Part shown: in pieces, positions 11,300-21,954 of the stretch
Numbering within the stretch: position 1 is the stretch's first letter
Layout: each line of letters begins with the position of its first letter
NCBI GenBank assembly: GCA_012861695.1
Contig: JAAOOA010000178.1
Location: 93,501 to 157,500 of the forward strand
Reading direction: 5' to 3'
Length of the DNA stretch: 64,000 bases
From: Trematomus loennbergii
Taxonomy: Eukaryota; Chordata; Actinopteri; Perciformes; Nototheniidae
The notes under the pieces: model-generated
Told to the model about the DNA's origin: nothing
Seen by the model: only the letters and a program-made list of their open reading frames with translations
Database searches by the model: none
Program-made: the position numbers and the translations under genes

Positions 11300-12904
11300 C
11301 TGCACCGAGTCAGGGGAACCAAGGCCCTGACTTCCTCAAACAGGCACCGGAATGTTGGCCTATTCAGCCTTCACAGAGAACAAGTGAGGAAAGTGAGTTA
11401 AAGAAGTCTGCATGCTGCGCTCACGTTGCCGTCAACCTTTCCCCTCTGCCTATCACTGCACAACCCCAGACGTGGGCAGAATTGGTGCAGACCACATCCA
11501 GTCTGAACACGGAGCCAACGGCCCATCCATGTCAGCCTCACAGCGCTTAGACACTGAAGTTCAACTCCTGAGACAAGCACAGCTTGACAGCTTTCCTAAA
11601 GAGGTCAATTCTCTACAAACCGGGAAGGAAGTGAGGACAAGCAGCAAGCTGAGTAACCTGTCACCAGAATATGACGCCAGTCTGAGTCTCATCAGAGTAG
11701 GCGGACGTCTTCGCAGGGCAGAGAATCTAGCAGCTGACACTCTCCACCCCATCTTGCTGTCACCTGATCATCCTACCACCCAGCTCATCATAAAGGATTA
11801 TGACCACCGCCTACTGCATCCGGGCCCAGAGCGCGTCTTTGCAGAGCTGCGACGGATGTACTGGATACTGAAAGGCAGACAGGCAGTTCGTAAACATCAA
11901 CGTCAGTGCCTGGAATGCAGAAAATGGCGTGGAAACCCTGTCGTCCCTAAAATGGCTGACCTTCCAGCCGCCAGGCTGCGTCTGCACCAGCCGCCATTCT
12001 GGTCTACGGGTGTCGACTGTTTCGGGCCCTTTAGCATCAAAATAGGCAGACGACAGGAAAAACGCTGGGGCATTATCTTCAAATGCCTCACTACCAGATG
12101 TGTTCACCTGGACCTGCTGGCCAGCATGGACACAGACTCTTTCCTTATGGCCCTGCGTCGCTTCATTTCACGACGAGGAAAGCCCTTTGAAATAATAAGT
12201 GACCAGGTACAAACTTCAGAGGTGGAAACCGGGAGCTGCAAGAGGCTTTTGCTGCTCTGGAACCGTCTCTGCAAGAACAACTGAGTGAACAAAGTATCAC
12301 TTTCCGCTTCAATCCCCCACTATCTCCACACTTCGGTGGCACCTGGGAGCGTGAGATTCGATCCGTCAAAGCTGCACTCCAGGTGATCCTAAAGGGTCAG
12401 ATCGTGTCAGAGGAAGTGCTCCTCACCGTCCTCATCGAGGTGGAGGGAATCCTTAATTCAAAGCCACTCGGCTACGTATCATCTGACATCGCAGACGAGG
12501 ATCCCATTACTCCAAATCTGCTGCTCATGGGGCGGCGAGATGCCTCTCTCCCTCAGGCAACATATGGCCCAGGAGAGCTTCTCGGCCGACGTAAATGGAG
12601 ACACAGCCAAGTCATCGCAGACCAGTTTTGGACTCAGTTCACACAGCGTTACCTCCCAAGCCTGCAGCAGCGTCAGAAATGGCAGCAGTCCACTCCGGAT
12701 TTAACTGTGGGGCAAGTGGTAATGGTTGTAGACGCACAACTTCCACGTGCTCTTTGGCCTGTAGGCAGGGTTAAACAGGTGATGCCGAGCCCTGATGGAA
12801 GGATCAGGGTGGCAGACGTGTCTATAGGAAAGCACACCTATCGTCGTTCGGTCGCTAAGCTCATCATACTGCCGGAGATGCCTGCTGAGGATAATACATC
12901 ATAG
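11300..12904 (+). pseudogene. BEL integrase
   Basis: An H2C2 zinc-binding module (HLLHPGPERV-like region then CLECRKW, about 11770-11930) precedes the catalytic core. First Asp is in TGVDCFGPF (about 12010) and second in IISDQ (about 12195), immediately after which the frame breaks. The third catalytic residue lies in GGTWEREIRSVK (about 12340-12370) in another frame. The C-terminal part continues to the stop at 12902-12904. Another frame change occurs at about 11500. It would insert element DNA, but is inactive as written. Confidence 0.87.
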
Positions 12905-12944
12905 TCACAGGGATTTTTACTGGATCCTAATGTGCTGCACACAT

Positions 12945-12955
12945 TAGGGGGCGGC
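12945..12955 (+). promoter_or_regulatory. Polypurine tract of BEL element
   Basis: AGGGGGCGGC-type purine-rich stretch immediately before the 3' LTR, the expected plus-strand primer. Confidence 0.7.
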
Positions 12956-13810
12956 TGTATAAAACTCCCCCATTACTTGGACTATTCCTTGCACCCCCTA
13001 ACATAGGCCCGAATGGTTTCAACCATATTGCAGTACTTGCACTTGTTGACGTAACAGGATTGCACGGACAATAGTAGCATCGGACAATTGAGAGTGTTGT
13101 TAACTTTGTGTTGTGGACATGCGTGTGCGTGCATGAAAATGTAAGTGCATATATTCTTGCCTAGTTCTGTTATTTGTGGGTTAATGTTCATAATACAGAG
13201 CTTACTCTGCAATAGAAGGCAGTTAGCAATAGCCGCTAACTTTGCCATGCTGACTATGGGACAGCACGAGGTGCGCCGCACCAGGCACGCTCCCTCACAC
13301 TGCATAATGAACAATGTAACGCCAAGTTGATGCAGGGGCCAATGTATGCAGTGTTCTTTATATTGTAGTCATTATAGAGACTTCATTGTGTGCATTCCTG
13401 TATGTTGTTCATGCGTGATTGTTTATAATAGTTAATTACTTTATGTAATAACGTGTCACTTCTATCGCCATTCTGTTGCGGCCTTTGGCCAATAGAGGGC
13501 AGCATAGGCCAGCTAATTGTGCCATTTCTTTATCCACCTAATTTACTGTGTAACAATGTCACTGGTCATTATCCCTCTATAATACATGTTTATTCATACC
13601 TGTTTATCTTTATATTACAGATACCACACCCATCCAATTACCATTGCATGTACCATTCACTACCCTGGACAATTAATAAAGTAGTTAAATTGGAACAGCC
13701 TGTAGAAAGCCGTTCTTCCTCGCACGTCTGTCGCCGACACCTTCTAACAGAGGACAGGAAAATCTAGCTGCAGCACGACCCGTATACTTTTGCACGCCGT
13801 GTTCTCAACA
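12956..13810 (+). repeat. 3' LTR of BEL element
   Basis: 855 bp, nearly identical to the 5' LTR; differences include a 5-bp loss near 13035 and a missing G near 13274. It is followed by CACATGTTGAAC of the 37-bp array. Confidence 0.92.
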
Positions 13811-14290
13811 CACATGTTGAACACAAATACCTGTACTTTCTACTTCTACATTGAACACAAATACCTGTACTTTCTACTTCTTACATGTTGAACCAAATAC
13901 CTGTACTTTCTACTTCTTACATGTTGAACTCAAATACCTGTACTTTCTACTTCTTACACTTTGAACACAAATACCTGTACTTTCTACTTCTTACATGTTG
14001 AACACAAATACCTGTACTTTCTACTTCTTACATGTTGAACACAAATACCTGTACTTTCTACTTCTTACATGTTGAACACAAATACCTGTACTTTCTACTT
14101 CTTACATGTTGAACACAAATACCTGTACTTTCTACTTCTTACATGTTGAACACAAATACCTGTACTTTCTACTTCTTACATGTTGAACACAAATACCTGT
14201 ACTTTCTACTTCTTACATGTTGAACCAAATACCTGTACTTTCTACTTCTTACATGTTGAACACAAATACCTGTACTTTCTACTTCTTACA
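13811..14290 (+). repeat. 37-bp tandem array, part 3
   Basis: About 13 units, the central ones (about 13960-14210) identical to each other, which indicates recent local expansion. Confidence 0.93.
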
Positions 14291-14749
14291 TTTCCCAAAC
14301 AGGCTGGTTCCTTTAGTTTGAATGTGTGTTTGGTGGCGTGATCATTATTATTTAGAGTCATTGCGTGCCTATTGATTTGAACACGATCCGTGTATCCATC
14401 ATTTCCTGGTCTTCTCTAAAGAAGAGGGACCAATGAAAACGTTGTCATGTTGCCGTTGTTCAGCATGGAAACATTCATTAGCTAACAATGACATTATTGT
14501 TCTATTAATATAAAGGGAGGTCAGGTACTCTTTAAAACAGCTGCTAGTTATGGGTACTTTTTACTGAAGTACATTTCAAAGCCCTCTTTACTTTTACTTG
14601 AGTTAAGAAGTTTAGTCAGTACTTCTACTTTCACTAGAGTATTTTTAAACACGAGTATCTGTACTTCTACTTGAGTAAAGGATGTGTGTACTGTTGCCCT
14701 CTCTGCCTGTGAGTCTTTTAAATGTCTAAAGTGTTATAGTTAGTCTCAC
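14291..14749. other. csgalnact1 intron with AGTACTT-rich fish repeat
   Basis: Right-hand part of the repeat in which the 37-bp array arose. About 14550-14690 is rich in TTTACTTNAGTA motifs. It matches copy B 54510-54966. No gene is seen. Confidence 0.7.
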
Positions 14750-14927
14750 CAGGCTGCGTGTTGAGTCTGCAGGAGTTCAGGAAGTCGGCGGTGAAGTAGA
14801 TGTCGACGTCGCAGAAGAAGAGCAGAACGTTTCCTCCTTTCCAGGCTCGAGCCCCGACGTCTAGGCCCCGTCCGCGAGAAAACTCCTGTCCAGCTGCAGG
14901 AGGGTGAAGTTCTTAAAGTTCGCCTCC
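14750..14927 (-). pseudogene. csgalnact1: csgalnact1 internal coding exon, copy A (1-bp deletion)
   Basis: Acceptor TGTGCAG and donor GTGAGA bracket a 178-nt exon. The copy B equivalent is 179 nt and open; copy A lacks one C at about 14887 (CTCCTGTCC here, CTCCTCGTCC in copy B), which shifts the frame after the EEFSRG part. It encodes the start of the GT7 catalytic core, [31 protein letters not shown] and the DxD-containing [13 protein letters not shown]. Either copy A is decaying or the base is a sequencing error. Confidence 0.9.
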
Positions 14928-15300
14928 CTGCACAGAGGAAGAGGGGAGGAGAGGAAGAGAGAGGGGTTACAAAAGAGTACATTCAAACACTCTCTTTGGT
15001 GAGGTAACGTGACTGGAGGATTTTCAAAGATATTGTCAACTTATTTTGAAATATTAAAGATTATTTCCCATGTTTTCAATATTTCCTAGTTCATGATAAG
15101 TGTTATTAAGGTACACATATTCACCATCAACCAGCTGTTAACTAACATGCATATTAGAGCCAGACTACTAGCTTATTAGTGAACATATTCTGAGTTAGAA
15201 ATACCTGATTTTAAGTTATTTTGACACAATTACCACTTGTAGTTTCATGTCTTGTTACATAAGAATAGACGACATTTGTTAGGTGTTATTATGGGAGAAT
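14928..15300. other. csgalnact1 upstream intron, purine-rich then AT-rich
   Basis: GGAAGAGGGGAGGAGAGGAAG (minus-strand polypyrimidine tract of the acceptor) and then unique AT-rich sequence. No gene is seen. Confidence 0.65.
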
Positions 15301-15314
15301 TACTATTCTTGTGG

Positions 15315-15860
15315 TACTGCATATTGAACCTCGATTTTGGAGGGCCAGAAAAAAAGGGAAAAAGTAGCCCTGAGCCGGAACGAGCCCTAGTGGAAAAGCA
15401 AAGAAAACGGGCCGGGTTTGGCACGGCACGCTTAAACCGTGCTGCAGTGGAAATGCGCCATTAAAATGACTGTAGAGTGACTCAAACTGACTATAATGTG
15501 ATTTAAAAAGATTATAAAGCGACTTAAAGTGACCACGAAGAGACTCAAACTGACTATAATGTGACTCAGAATTGCTATTAAGAGACTCAAACTGACTAAG
15601 AGGACTCACAAAATGACCACAGAAAAACTAAACAACTATGAAAATGGGGAAAACTACCATTAAGAAAACACAAAAAGACTAATAAAGCTACGCTGCATGT
15701 AATGAGAACTAAAAAGCGACACATTTCCGCTTCCTTGCTGGGATCATTCGGCCCTAGTAATCCTCTTTTGCATAGCCGTGGGAACATGTTTCAAATGGGG
15801 GGTGCTGTGGGGATGACACCAGGGCCGGTTCTGACCAGTTTGCTGCCCTAGGCAAGATTT
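15315..15860. repeat. Dispersed DNA-transposon-like repeat (copy A, internally shortened)
   Basis: Contains GGCCGGGTTTGGCACGGCAC, a run of degenerate units around GAGACTCAAACTGACTATAA, and ends near CCAGGGCCGGTTCTGACCAG / GCCCTAGGCAAGA, sequence typical of fish non-autonomous DNA transposons. The copy B version (55560-56420) has about 330 bp more at its left side, so copy A appears deleted there. Confidence 0.55.
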
Positions 15861-17904
15861 TTGCTGGTTCATTTATATCTTATTTTACCAGTTAACATTT
15901 ATTTATTTATTTATCCATATTTTTTAATCTCTCCAGTTTTAAAGGATATTGTTGGTTTACTGTCCTATAGTATACATTGGAATGATTCAAACCGTTTTTA
16001 TTTATCCTAATAATTATAAAGGTGTGCCTTGGAAATATGTGTTTACATAAATTGTGATCAAACCGTTTGAGACCCACTGAGATAACTTAGACTAAAGTGA
16101 ACTATCTAAACACTCAGAGTCCTTTACCTCACTGAGCCTCTCAGGGCACATGGAAAATGTAACCGGGGTGAAAAGGGTGTTATCTTTACTTAATTATGAA
16201 TGTGAACATCAAGGCCGAACATTAGTTTTTTTTGTATTATATTTGTATTATATTTCCATGTAATCTTGTGGACGTGCAGATTCCCTGTCCTCCAGCAGGG
16301 GGCGCTGCAGCACCATCAGCACCCCTACTTACCACGGCCCTGCTCTTTGTATTTTTGTAATCTGAATATATCAACATCCTCATAAATCTCTCACATTGAC
16401 CTTTAATGAGGATTACATTAAGGAATAAACATGTTTTTAAGAAGTGAAATCCAGGAAAATCTGCAAGGATTTCATTTCATCTGCAGAAAATCCAGACAGA
16501 GAGAATCTCTCCTCCTTCATGTTGTTCACAACTCACAGAACCATCAGTTTATATTCAGTTCAAATCAGAGGTGTAAAGTAACTAAGTGCATTTACAAAGT
16601 ACTGTACTTAAGAATGCAGGACTTTTACTGTAACAGAGTATTCCTACACTCAGGTACTTTTACTCAAGTACAAGATCTGACACACAGAAGAGAGAACGAG
16701 CTTCTGTGCGTCAGAGGGTCAAAGTTGAGATACTTATCGAGGAGAATTGACTCAAATACACTTCATTTTTGCATTTAATTCTGTCACGAAGCAGTGTTTG
16801 GACCACCTTAGTCATGGGTTTGTTTTAAATACAAACATTTCAATATTAACTGTCACAAAAAATAGGCACATTTTTATTAAATGATGACAAATATCTCCAA
16901 TGTGCCCTTTTATGCATTTGAGCCCCTTCCCCTCTAACGTACTCTAATGTGTGCAGAGTAGTTACTGAGCATATAACAAACATCTCTCCATGGGGGGCAA
17001 CAATCTGACTTTAATCATGTAGAAAGATATCTGTGTTTATCTCAGCTTACATAACAATTACTTAAATAAAAGCACAGAGAAAATGAATAAGAATAATACA
17101 TTATAATCATAATGGGCTGAAGTGTGGCCTCGTTACAAAGAGAAGCATCTGATAGGAGGGAAAGGATTCATCATTTCATCGACTTTGTGGACGTTACTTT
17201 AGAATAAGAGTTAGTCATTTGAAAAGCTCTGTTGTAAATAATAATATTATAATGATCACAAAACAGCAAGAAGGGTCTTCCAGGTTTGATTGGTTATTTG
17301 TAATCTTTATTATACAGACACTTGATAACTGATAGATATATATACCAAGGTGTGAGAACACATGATATAACACTGACACCATGACAGGTACAGGAGTTAT
17401 GAAATGCATCAAACATAAATCACATTCTTTCACATCGAATTCAAAGAAAATCACAATTATTTGATTTGAAATAAAACATCAGAATAAAAACACAGGATTA
17501 AAAATAAGGGGATTAAAATCATTGAATGTGAAAGCGATGTTTAAAAGGTTGATAAGTGAACATTTAACAATATCTATGAAAACAACACGGAGCAGAGCGG
17601 AGCAGGGATCCTAACATCACAAGTCTTTACAAGAAGAGCAAAACACACATATATTTACAATATACAAGAATATATTCATACAAAACTAAATATATGTTTA
17701 TATTAATAACAATATCTTTATTTACTTTCAACATTTAAAACCCTCTTTTCTCTGTTGTTATTATGGGATATTTATATTTTGGGTGTTTATATATTTATTT
17801 ACTTTCTGAAGTTTCACTTTTCTATCTTTAAAACTGTCAAATCATTTATCAACCGAAATAATATTAATAATAATAATGATGTTACATGTTGCCGTCTCTG
17901 TAAC

Positions 17905-17906
<2 letters not shown>
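15861..17906. other. Intergenic, AT-rich; possible 3' region of the Ig-receptor gene
   Basis: No coding signal on either strand. About 16330-16780 (including an AGTACTT-rich repeat at 16570-16690) is absent from copy B, so it is an insertion here or a deletion there. Bases 16780-17906 match copy B closely and could be 3' untranslated sequence of the minus-strand gene that follows. Confidence 0.55.
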
Positions 17907-18152
<246 letters not shown>

Positions 18153-18197
18153 TCAGACTCAGATGTTGTGTTTGCATGAATTTCTAACATCCAGTGT

Positions 18198-19585
18198 TTA
18201 AATCCTGTTTCTGAGCCGCTGTATGAAAGAGGACGAGGACAGAGGGAAGTGAAATGAACAGATGCATATTAAGTGTCCCGTGTTCTGGTCCTCAGGGTCA
18301 CAGTGACTACAGCAACACAGAGCATCAGCAGCAGAACACTGAGCGCTGAGCATCTCACTGCGTAGAAGGTGGAGTGAACCCCAAAGGGGTCTCTGCAGGA
18401 GGGTCTTGGTTGAAGACAACACTGACCATTCTGTCATAACTGCACACCAATACTCTCCTGTGTCTTGCAGAGAGACATCAGAAATACCAATCTCCCATCA
18501 GGGTAGCGCGCACATTGCTGATCTGATATAAGCATAACAATGGTTCTTCCTTTGGTTCGGTTCGACTTAAAGAACCAAACGTGACTGACCCTTTTCCCTA
18601 TCTTTGCATCTGAGAGTGACTTCTTCTCCCCCTGAGAAGAGCTCTACAGCAGGGGGGGGGAATTTGGGGCACACAACAGATGATATTTTCACAGCATTTA
18701 AGGTTTTACAATAGTACTGACCTGCGTGATTTAACGTTACCGATGTTAACACCAGAGAGTAGTTCTGGTCCACTAAAGACCCAGAGTGGTTATGTTGTCC
18801 TTGGTCAATGTTGTTGAGTCTATCGTCCAATCTGGAGGCTTCTCTTTATTGAAACCAGAGTCAGGGCACTGCAACACAACCGTGTCTTCCACTGAGAGAT
18901 AGATCACTCATTGTTCAGTAATACTCTACAGGCTGACTGCTAACACACTGCTGTTGGTTCATCAGCAGGCAGGTGTATTCTCCGAGGTCAGCTGGTGAGA
19001 TGTTGGATATACGTAGAGCTGATGTGTTCTTCACCACTTGGTATCTTCCTCTATCATTGTCCATCACTGATGCCGTATCGTCCCCAAAAACTCTGGTCCA
19101 TGTTTTTGTTCAGGTCGATAATCCCGTTGAGCCACTGGACATCCAGGTGGTCAGCTGCTCCATCACAAGGCAGGTCTTTTGTTCTTCATCTTTCATGGAT
19201 TCACCTCTGGTCATCTATGAACCACAAACAGTAACTGTGAAGTGTTTCTCATGAGTCACTTGGCCCTCAGTCCAGCACTCCTCTTGGTACAGGCCGGAGT
19301 CTGAATGGGTCAGGTTCTGGATCTTGTAGGAAGAAGTATTGGCCACGCTGACGAGTCGTTGCTTCAGGTCTTCAGGTACTGAGGAGTTCTGGGGCCAGAG
19401 GTCAGAGGTGTTCCACAGGACCAGCTTCTCCTCACCAACAGATCTGGAGATCAGGCAGGAGCCGGCCTCCTCTGGGAGCTCGAAGGTGAAAGAGTCGCTT
19501 TCCTTTGGATGACGATGAGTTCTTCAGAGTGAATGTTGCTGATGAGAGCGAACAGCAGCACGGAGAGCTGGGAGACTGCAGCCAT
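18198..19585 (-). CDS. Multi-Ig-domain receptor-like gene, copy A (frames broken)
   Basis: The minus-strand start ATG at 19585 opens a signal peptide ([20 protein letters not shown]) followed by an Ig-V-like domain whose end reads [19 protein letters not shown]. Further Ig-like segments follow: [18 protein letters not shown] (about 19000), [18 protein letters not shown] (about 18720-18760) and a last one near 18450. A hydrophobic stretch ([17 protein letters not shown]) and a short Arg/Thr tail end near 18260. This is a type I surface-receptor layout, resembling teleost immunoglobulin-superfamily innate receptors; I cannot name the gene. Several 1-2 bp indels relative to copy B break it (for example two extra bases near 19487). 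An intron-containing, decayed or unpolished gene are all possible. Confidence 0.6.
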
Positions 19586-20010
19586 TCTGCTCGGAGGTTT
19601 CCTCGCGAGTGTTGTGCAAACACTGACACCGCTCACTATAAGATCTGTATCAACCCTCAGCAACAGCGTCTCATTGGTGGACTGAAAACATGACATCTTT
19701 ATCTCATCTTCAGTGGAAACTTTGAAGGGTTAGAGTTATCAAGTGATCTCTGGGTTTGGATTTACGTCACAGCCACGCTCTTCGTGTCTGAGTAATGAAT
19801 ATGCTTTATAGAGATCTGCAGATACATTTTTAGTCTTCTCAAGCACCAACTATCAAATATCTCTCCTGATTGTTGGCACTTGACAATCACCTTCACTGAA
19901 TTGTACTCAGGTGTAACTAAAGTCTGATTTAAGGGTTGTTTATATTTCACATCATTAATCCAAATCTGTAAAGTAACTAAAATAAATGTAGTAAAAATAC
20001 CAGGTTAACC
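19586..20010. other. Upstream region of Ig-receptor gene, copy A
   Basis: A TATA-like element (minus strand CTTATAG, about 19637-19642) lies about 55 bp above the start codon. One base is missing relative to copy B. The rest is AT-rich, with no gene. Confidence 0.55.
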
Positions 20011-20043
20011 TTAAAGAAAGCCCTCAGGATTATCAAAGACCCC
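20010..20043 (+). mobile_element. LINE 3' ORF fragment, left part
   Basis: In copy B the uninterrupted sequence (60085 onward) reads LRIIKDPHHPSHK then LLPSGRRYRSIRTETSR, the C-terminal motif found in fish non-LTR retrotransposons. Here it is split by the 13.2-kb element and resumes at 33275. Confidence 0.75.
20038..20043. repeat. Target-site duplication GACCCC, left
   Basis: Identical to 33275-33280; the empty site in copy B has a single copy (plus one extra C). Confidence 0.85.
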
Positions 20044-20159
20044 AGTAGTAATACAAATCCTGTTTCAATCACATTAGTATGCATAAAAAGTGACAGGTCA
20101 CACCTGCCCTATCAGTACTACTACTTATGCTAAGTCCCGCCCCCTAATTATGCTAATGA

Positions 20160-20690
20160 GCCCCTTTGATATGCTAATGAGCCCCTTTGTTCGAGGTGTT
20201 ATCACATGTAGGTGTGACATTCCCCATTGTAGTAGATCCTTTGTTGTGTAATCTAATTAGCCTTTGATGTCTGATCCCTTTGTTGTCTATCCTTTGATGT
20301 GAGGGGTGAGGTGTTTGTGACATGTAGGTGTGATATCCCTGTTGTAGTAGATCCTTTGTTGTATAATCTAATTAGCCTTTGATGTCTGCCCCCTTTGTTG
20401 TCTAATTACCCTTTGATGTCTATCCTTTGATGTGAGGGATGGGGTGTTTGTGACATGTAGGTGTGAACTCCCCCTTGTAGTAGATCCTTTGTTGTATAAT
20501 CTAATTAGCCATTGATGTCTGACCCCTTGTTGTCTAATCTAATTAGACCCTTTGATGTCTGTCCTTTGATGTAAGGTGGGAGGTGTTATAACATGTAGGT
20601 GTGATATTCTCCCTTGTAGTAGATCTTTGATGTCAATCTAATTAGCCCTTTGATGTATGTCCTTTGATCAGTGTTTGTAATTAGTGTTAA
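20160..20690. repeat. Subterminal tandem repeats with dense CTTTGAT/CTTTGTT motifs, left arm
   Basis: Four to five degenerate copies of a roughly 110-130 bp unit containing TAGTAGATCCTTTGTTGT, TAATCTAATTAG, CCTTTGATGT and ACATGTAGGTGTGA. By eye, CTTTGAT occurs eleven times between 20164 and 20668, and CTTTGTT several more. The core (ATCAAAG/AACAAAG) matches the WWCAAAG consensus of TCF/LEF and SOX HMG-box proteins. The mirrored array is at about 32628-33158. Confidence 0.8.
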
Positions 20691-20702
20691 GGTAGTCTCT
20701 TT

Positions 20703-21175
20703 GAAGTTGTGTGAGACTGTCTCGCACCCCGTCCTCCTCTCACCTCTTCCCCCTCTCACCCCTCCCCCCTTCCTTTTGCTGTGATGTCAGAAGATAGAGG
20801 GTGGAGTTAGATGGAAAATAAAATCCGTGCAAACTAGATAAAAAGCCAGTCATTTCCACTCACCAAGTCACCTAAACTTTCAAAAACGAAAATGGCAAAG
20901 AGACGCATCGATATGGGGTTTAATCAGCGAGACGCCTGTGACAACTTACCGCCATCCGTCGGGAGCTCCAGTCAAGAAACGGATGCAGTATCTGTGCCGG
21001 GTTCAGACCCTCCGTCGGAGGCTCTTCATGAAAAATGGAGTCTGGATGTGTGAGACTGTCTCCCCTCACACCCCCTAACACCCCCTCCCCTCCCCCCTGC
21101 CTGTCACCTCCTGATTTTCCTATCAGCCGTTAATTCTCATTCACTAAGTCACCTAAAACTTTTATTGTCCTCTCT
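20703..21175. repeat. Short direct repeats flanking the basic ORF
   Basis: GTGTGAGACTGTCTC followed by a C/T-rich run, and TCACNAAGTCACCTAAA, occur both upstream (20710-20880) and downstream (21048-21165) of the small ORF at 20892. This suggests a local duplication bracketing the gene. The mirror is in the right arm. Confidence 0.65.
20892..21053 (+). pseudogene. Small basic protein ORF, left arm (1-bp insertion)
   Basis: Starts MAKRRID like its partner at 32240-32425, but one extra T after codon 7 (GATATGGGG versus GATAGGGG) moves it into another frame that stops after 53 codons. A TATA-like AGATAAAAAGCC lies about 45 bp upstream. The right-arm version is the more basic product, so the left copy looks like the mutated one. 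Function unknown. Confidence 0.5.
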
Positions 21176-21404
21176 AAATTAGATTAGTTTTTTAATATGA
21201 TTTGTGTTAACTAGGATGTTCTCTTAAGTTGTATGGCTTGTGAACTAATGTTTAATTACTTTATTAACTATAACAAAGTCTCTCTGAGAGGAAAATAATA
21301 ATTTAAAATATGTTAATGACCCCCTGATATTGTATTTTGTAATGTTTAATTACTTCGCACAACTATTAATGAATCCCTATATGAAGTTACATGAGGCTAC
21401 ATTT

Positions 21405-21605
21405 ACTTGGGTTGAGCCCTGGATGATGAAAATAATCTAAGTGTCATGTTAGGGGGGCATTACGGAACTCAGGAGTCCGCCCTTGGAGGCCTGGAGAGCG
21501 GATAAAGAGAGTGTATTTACTGGTGTTGAGCCCTGGATGATGTAAATAGTCCAAGTGCCATGGTAGGGGGGCATTACGGAACTCAGGAGTCCGCCCTTTG
21601 AGGCG
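21405..21605. repeat. 108-bp tandem duplication, left arm
   Basis: Two copies of a unit reading GTTGAGCCCTGGATGATG ... GGGGGGCATTACGGAACTC ... AGGAGTCCGCCCTT. The mirror in the right arm is at about 31715-31915. No stable ORF. Confidence 0.85.
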
Positions 21606-21779
21606 TTGTTAACATTAATGCTTTTGTTTTTGTTACTAAGATACTTTTTTAGATACACTTTTGAAGTGAGCAACACTTTACAACTGGTAGAAAGTTAAGT
21701 ACTTTGTATGGAATGGGGTTTTCTTTAGAGCTGTTTTCAGTGAGACAATGCAGTTTCTGATCATTTTAAGTTTTCAAGT

Positions 21780-21890
21780 TTCAAGGCTTTATGGCATATG
21801 CCCATTAGCTACAGTGTAGATATGTCAATGAAAAACATAGGTCACAGGCTCCTCCAACAGTGCACATAAAACAGATAAAATACTGCAATA
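21780..21890 (-). mobile_element. LINE 3' tail fragment, left arm
   Basis: Reverse complement of the LINE tail seen at 33525-33590 (CTCCAACAG, GGTCACAGGCTCC, TAGCTACAGTGTAG). The mirror is at about 31430-31540. Confidence 0.65.
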
Positions 21891-21954
21891 GAATGTTTTG
21901 ATATGACAGATTTGTGCGTAATTCTCTCACAAAGGAACTGTAAGATACACGTTT

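Larger units (their letters stand above)
7581..13810 (+). mobile_element. BEL/Pao LTR retrotransposon, internally deleted
   Basis: 5' LTR 7581-8436, tRNA primer-binding site, Gag, zinc knuckles, aspartic protease, integrase, polypurine tract and 3' LTR 12956-13810, total 6.23 kb. The domain order PR-(RT-RH)-IN and the integrase type are those of BEL/Pao (Belpaoviridae). The reverse transcriptase and RNase H are absent: sequence passes from just after the protease into the integrase linker near 11285-11330. Gag and integrase also contain frameshifts, so the copy is not autonomous. LTRs differ at few positions, suggesting a fairly recent insertion. It lies in the 37-bp array; copy B has the array without it. 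Confidence 0.93.

Noticed and set aside
6121..14290. CRISPR-like array (regular 37-bp units)
   Set aside because: Units are contiguous with no unique spacers and the context is a vertebrate genome; it is a tandem minisatellite.
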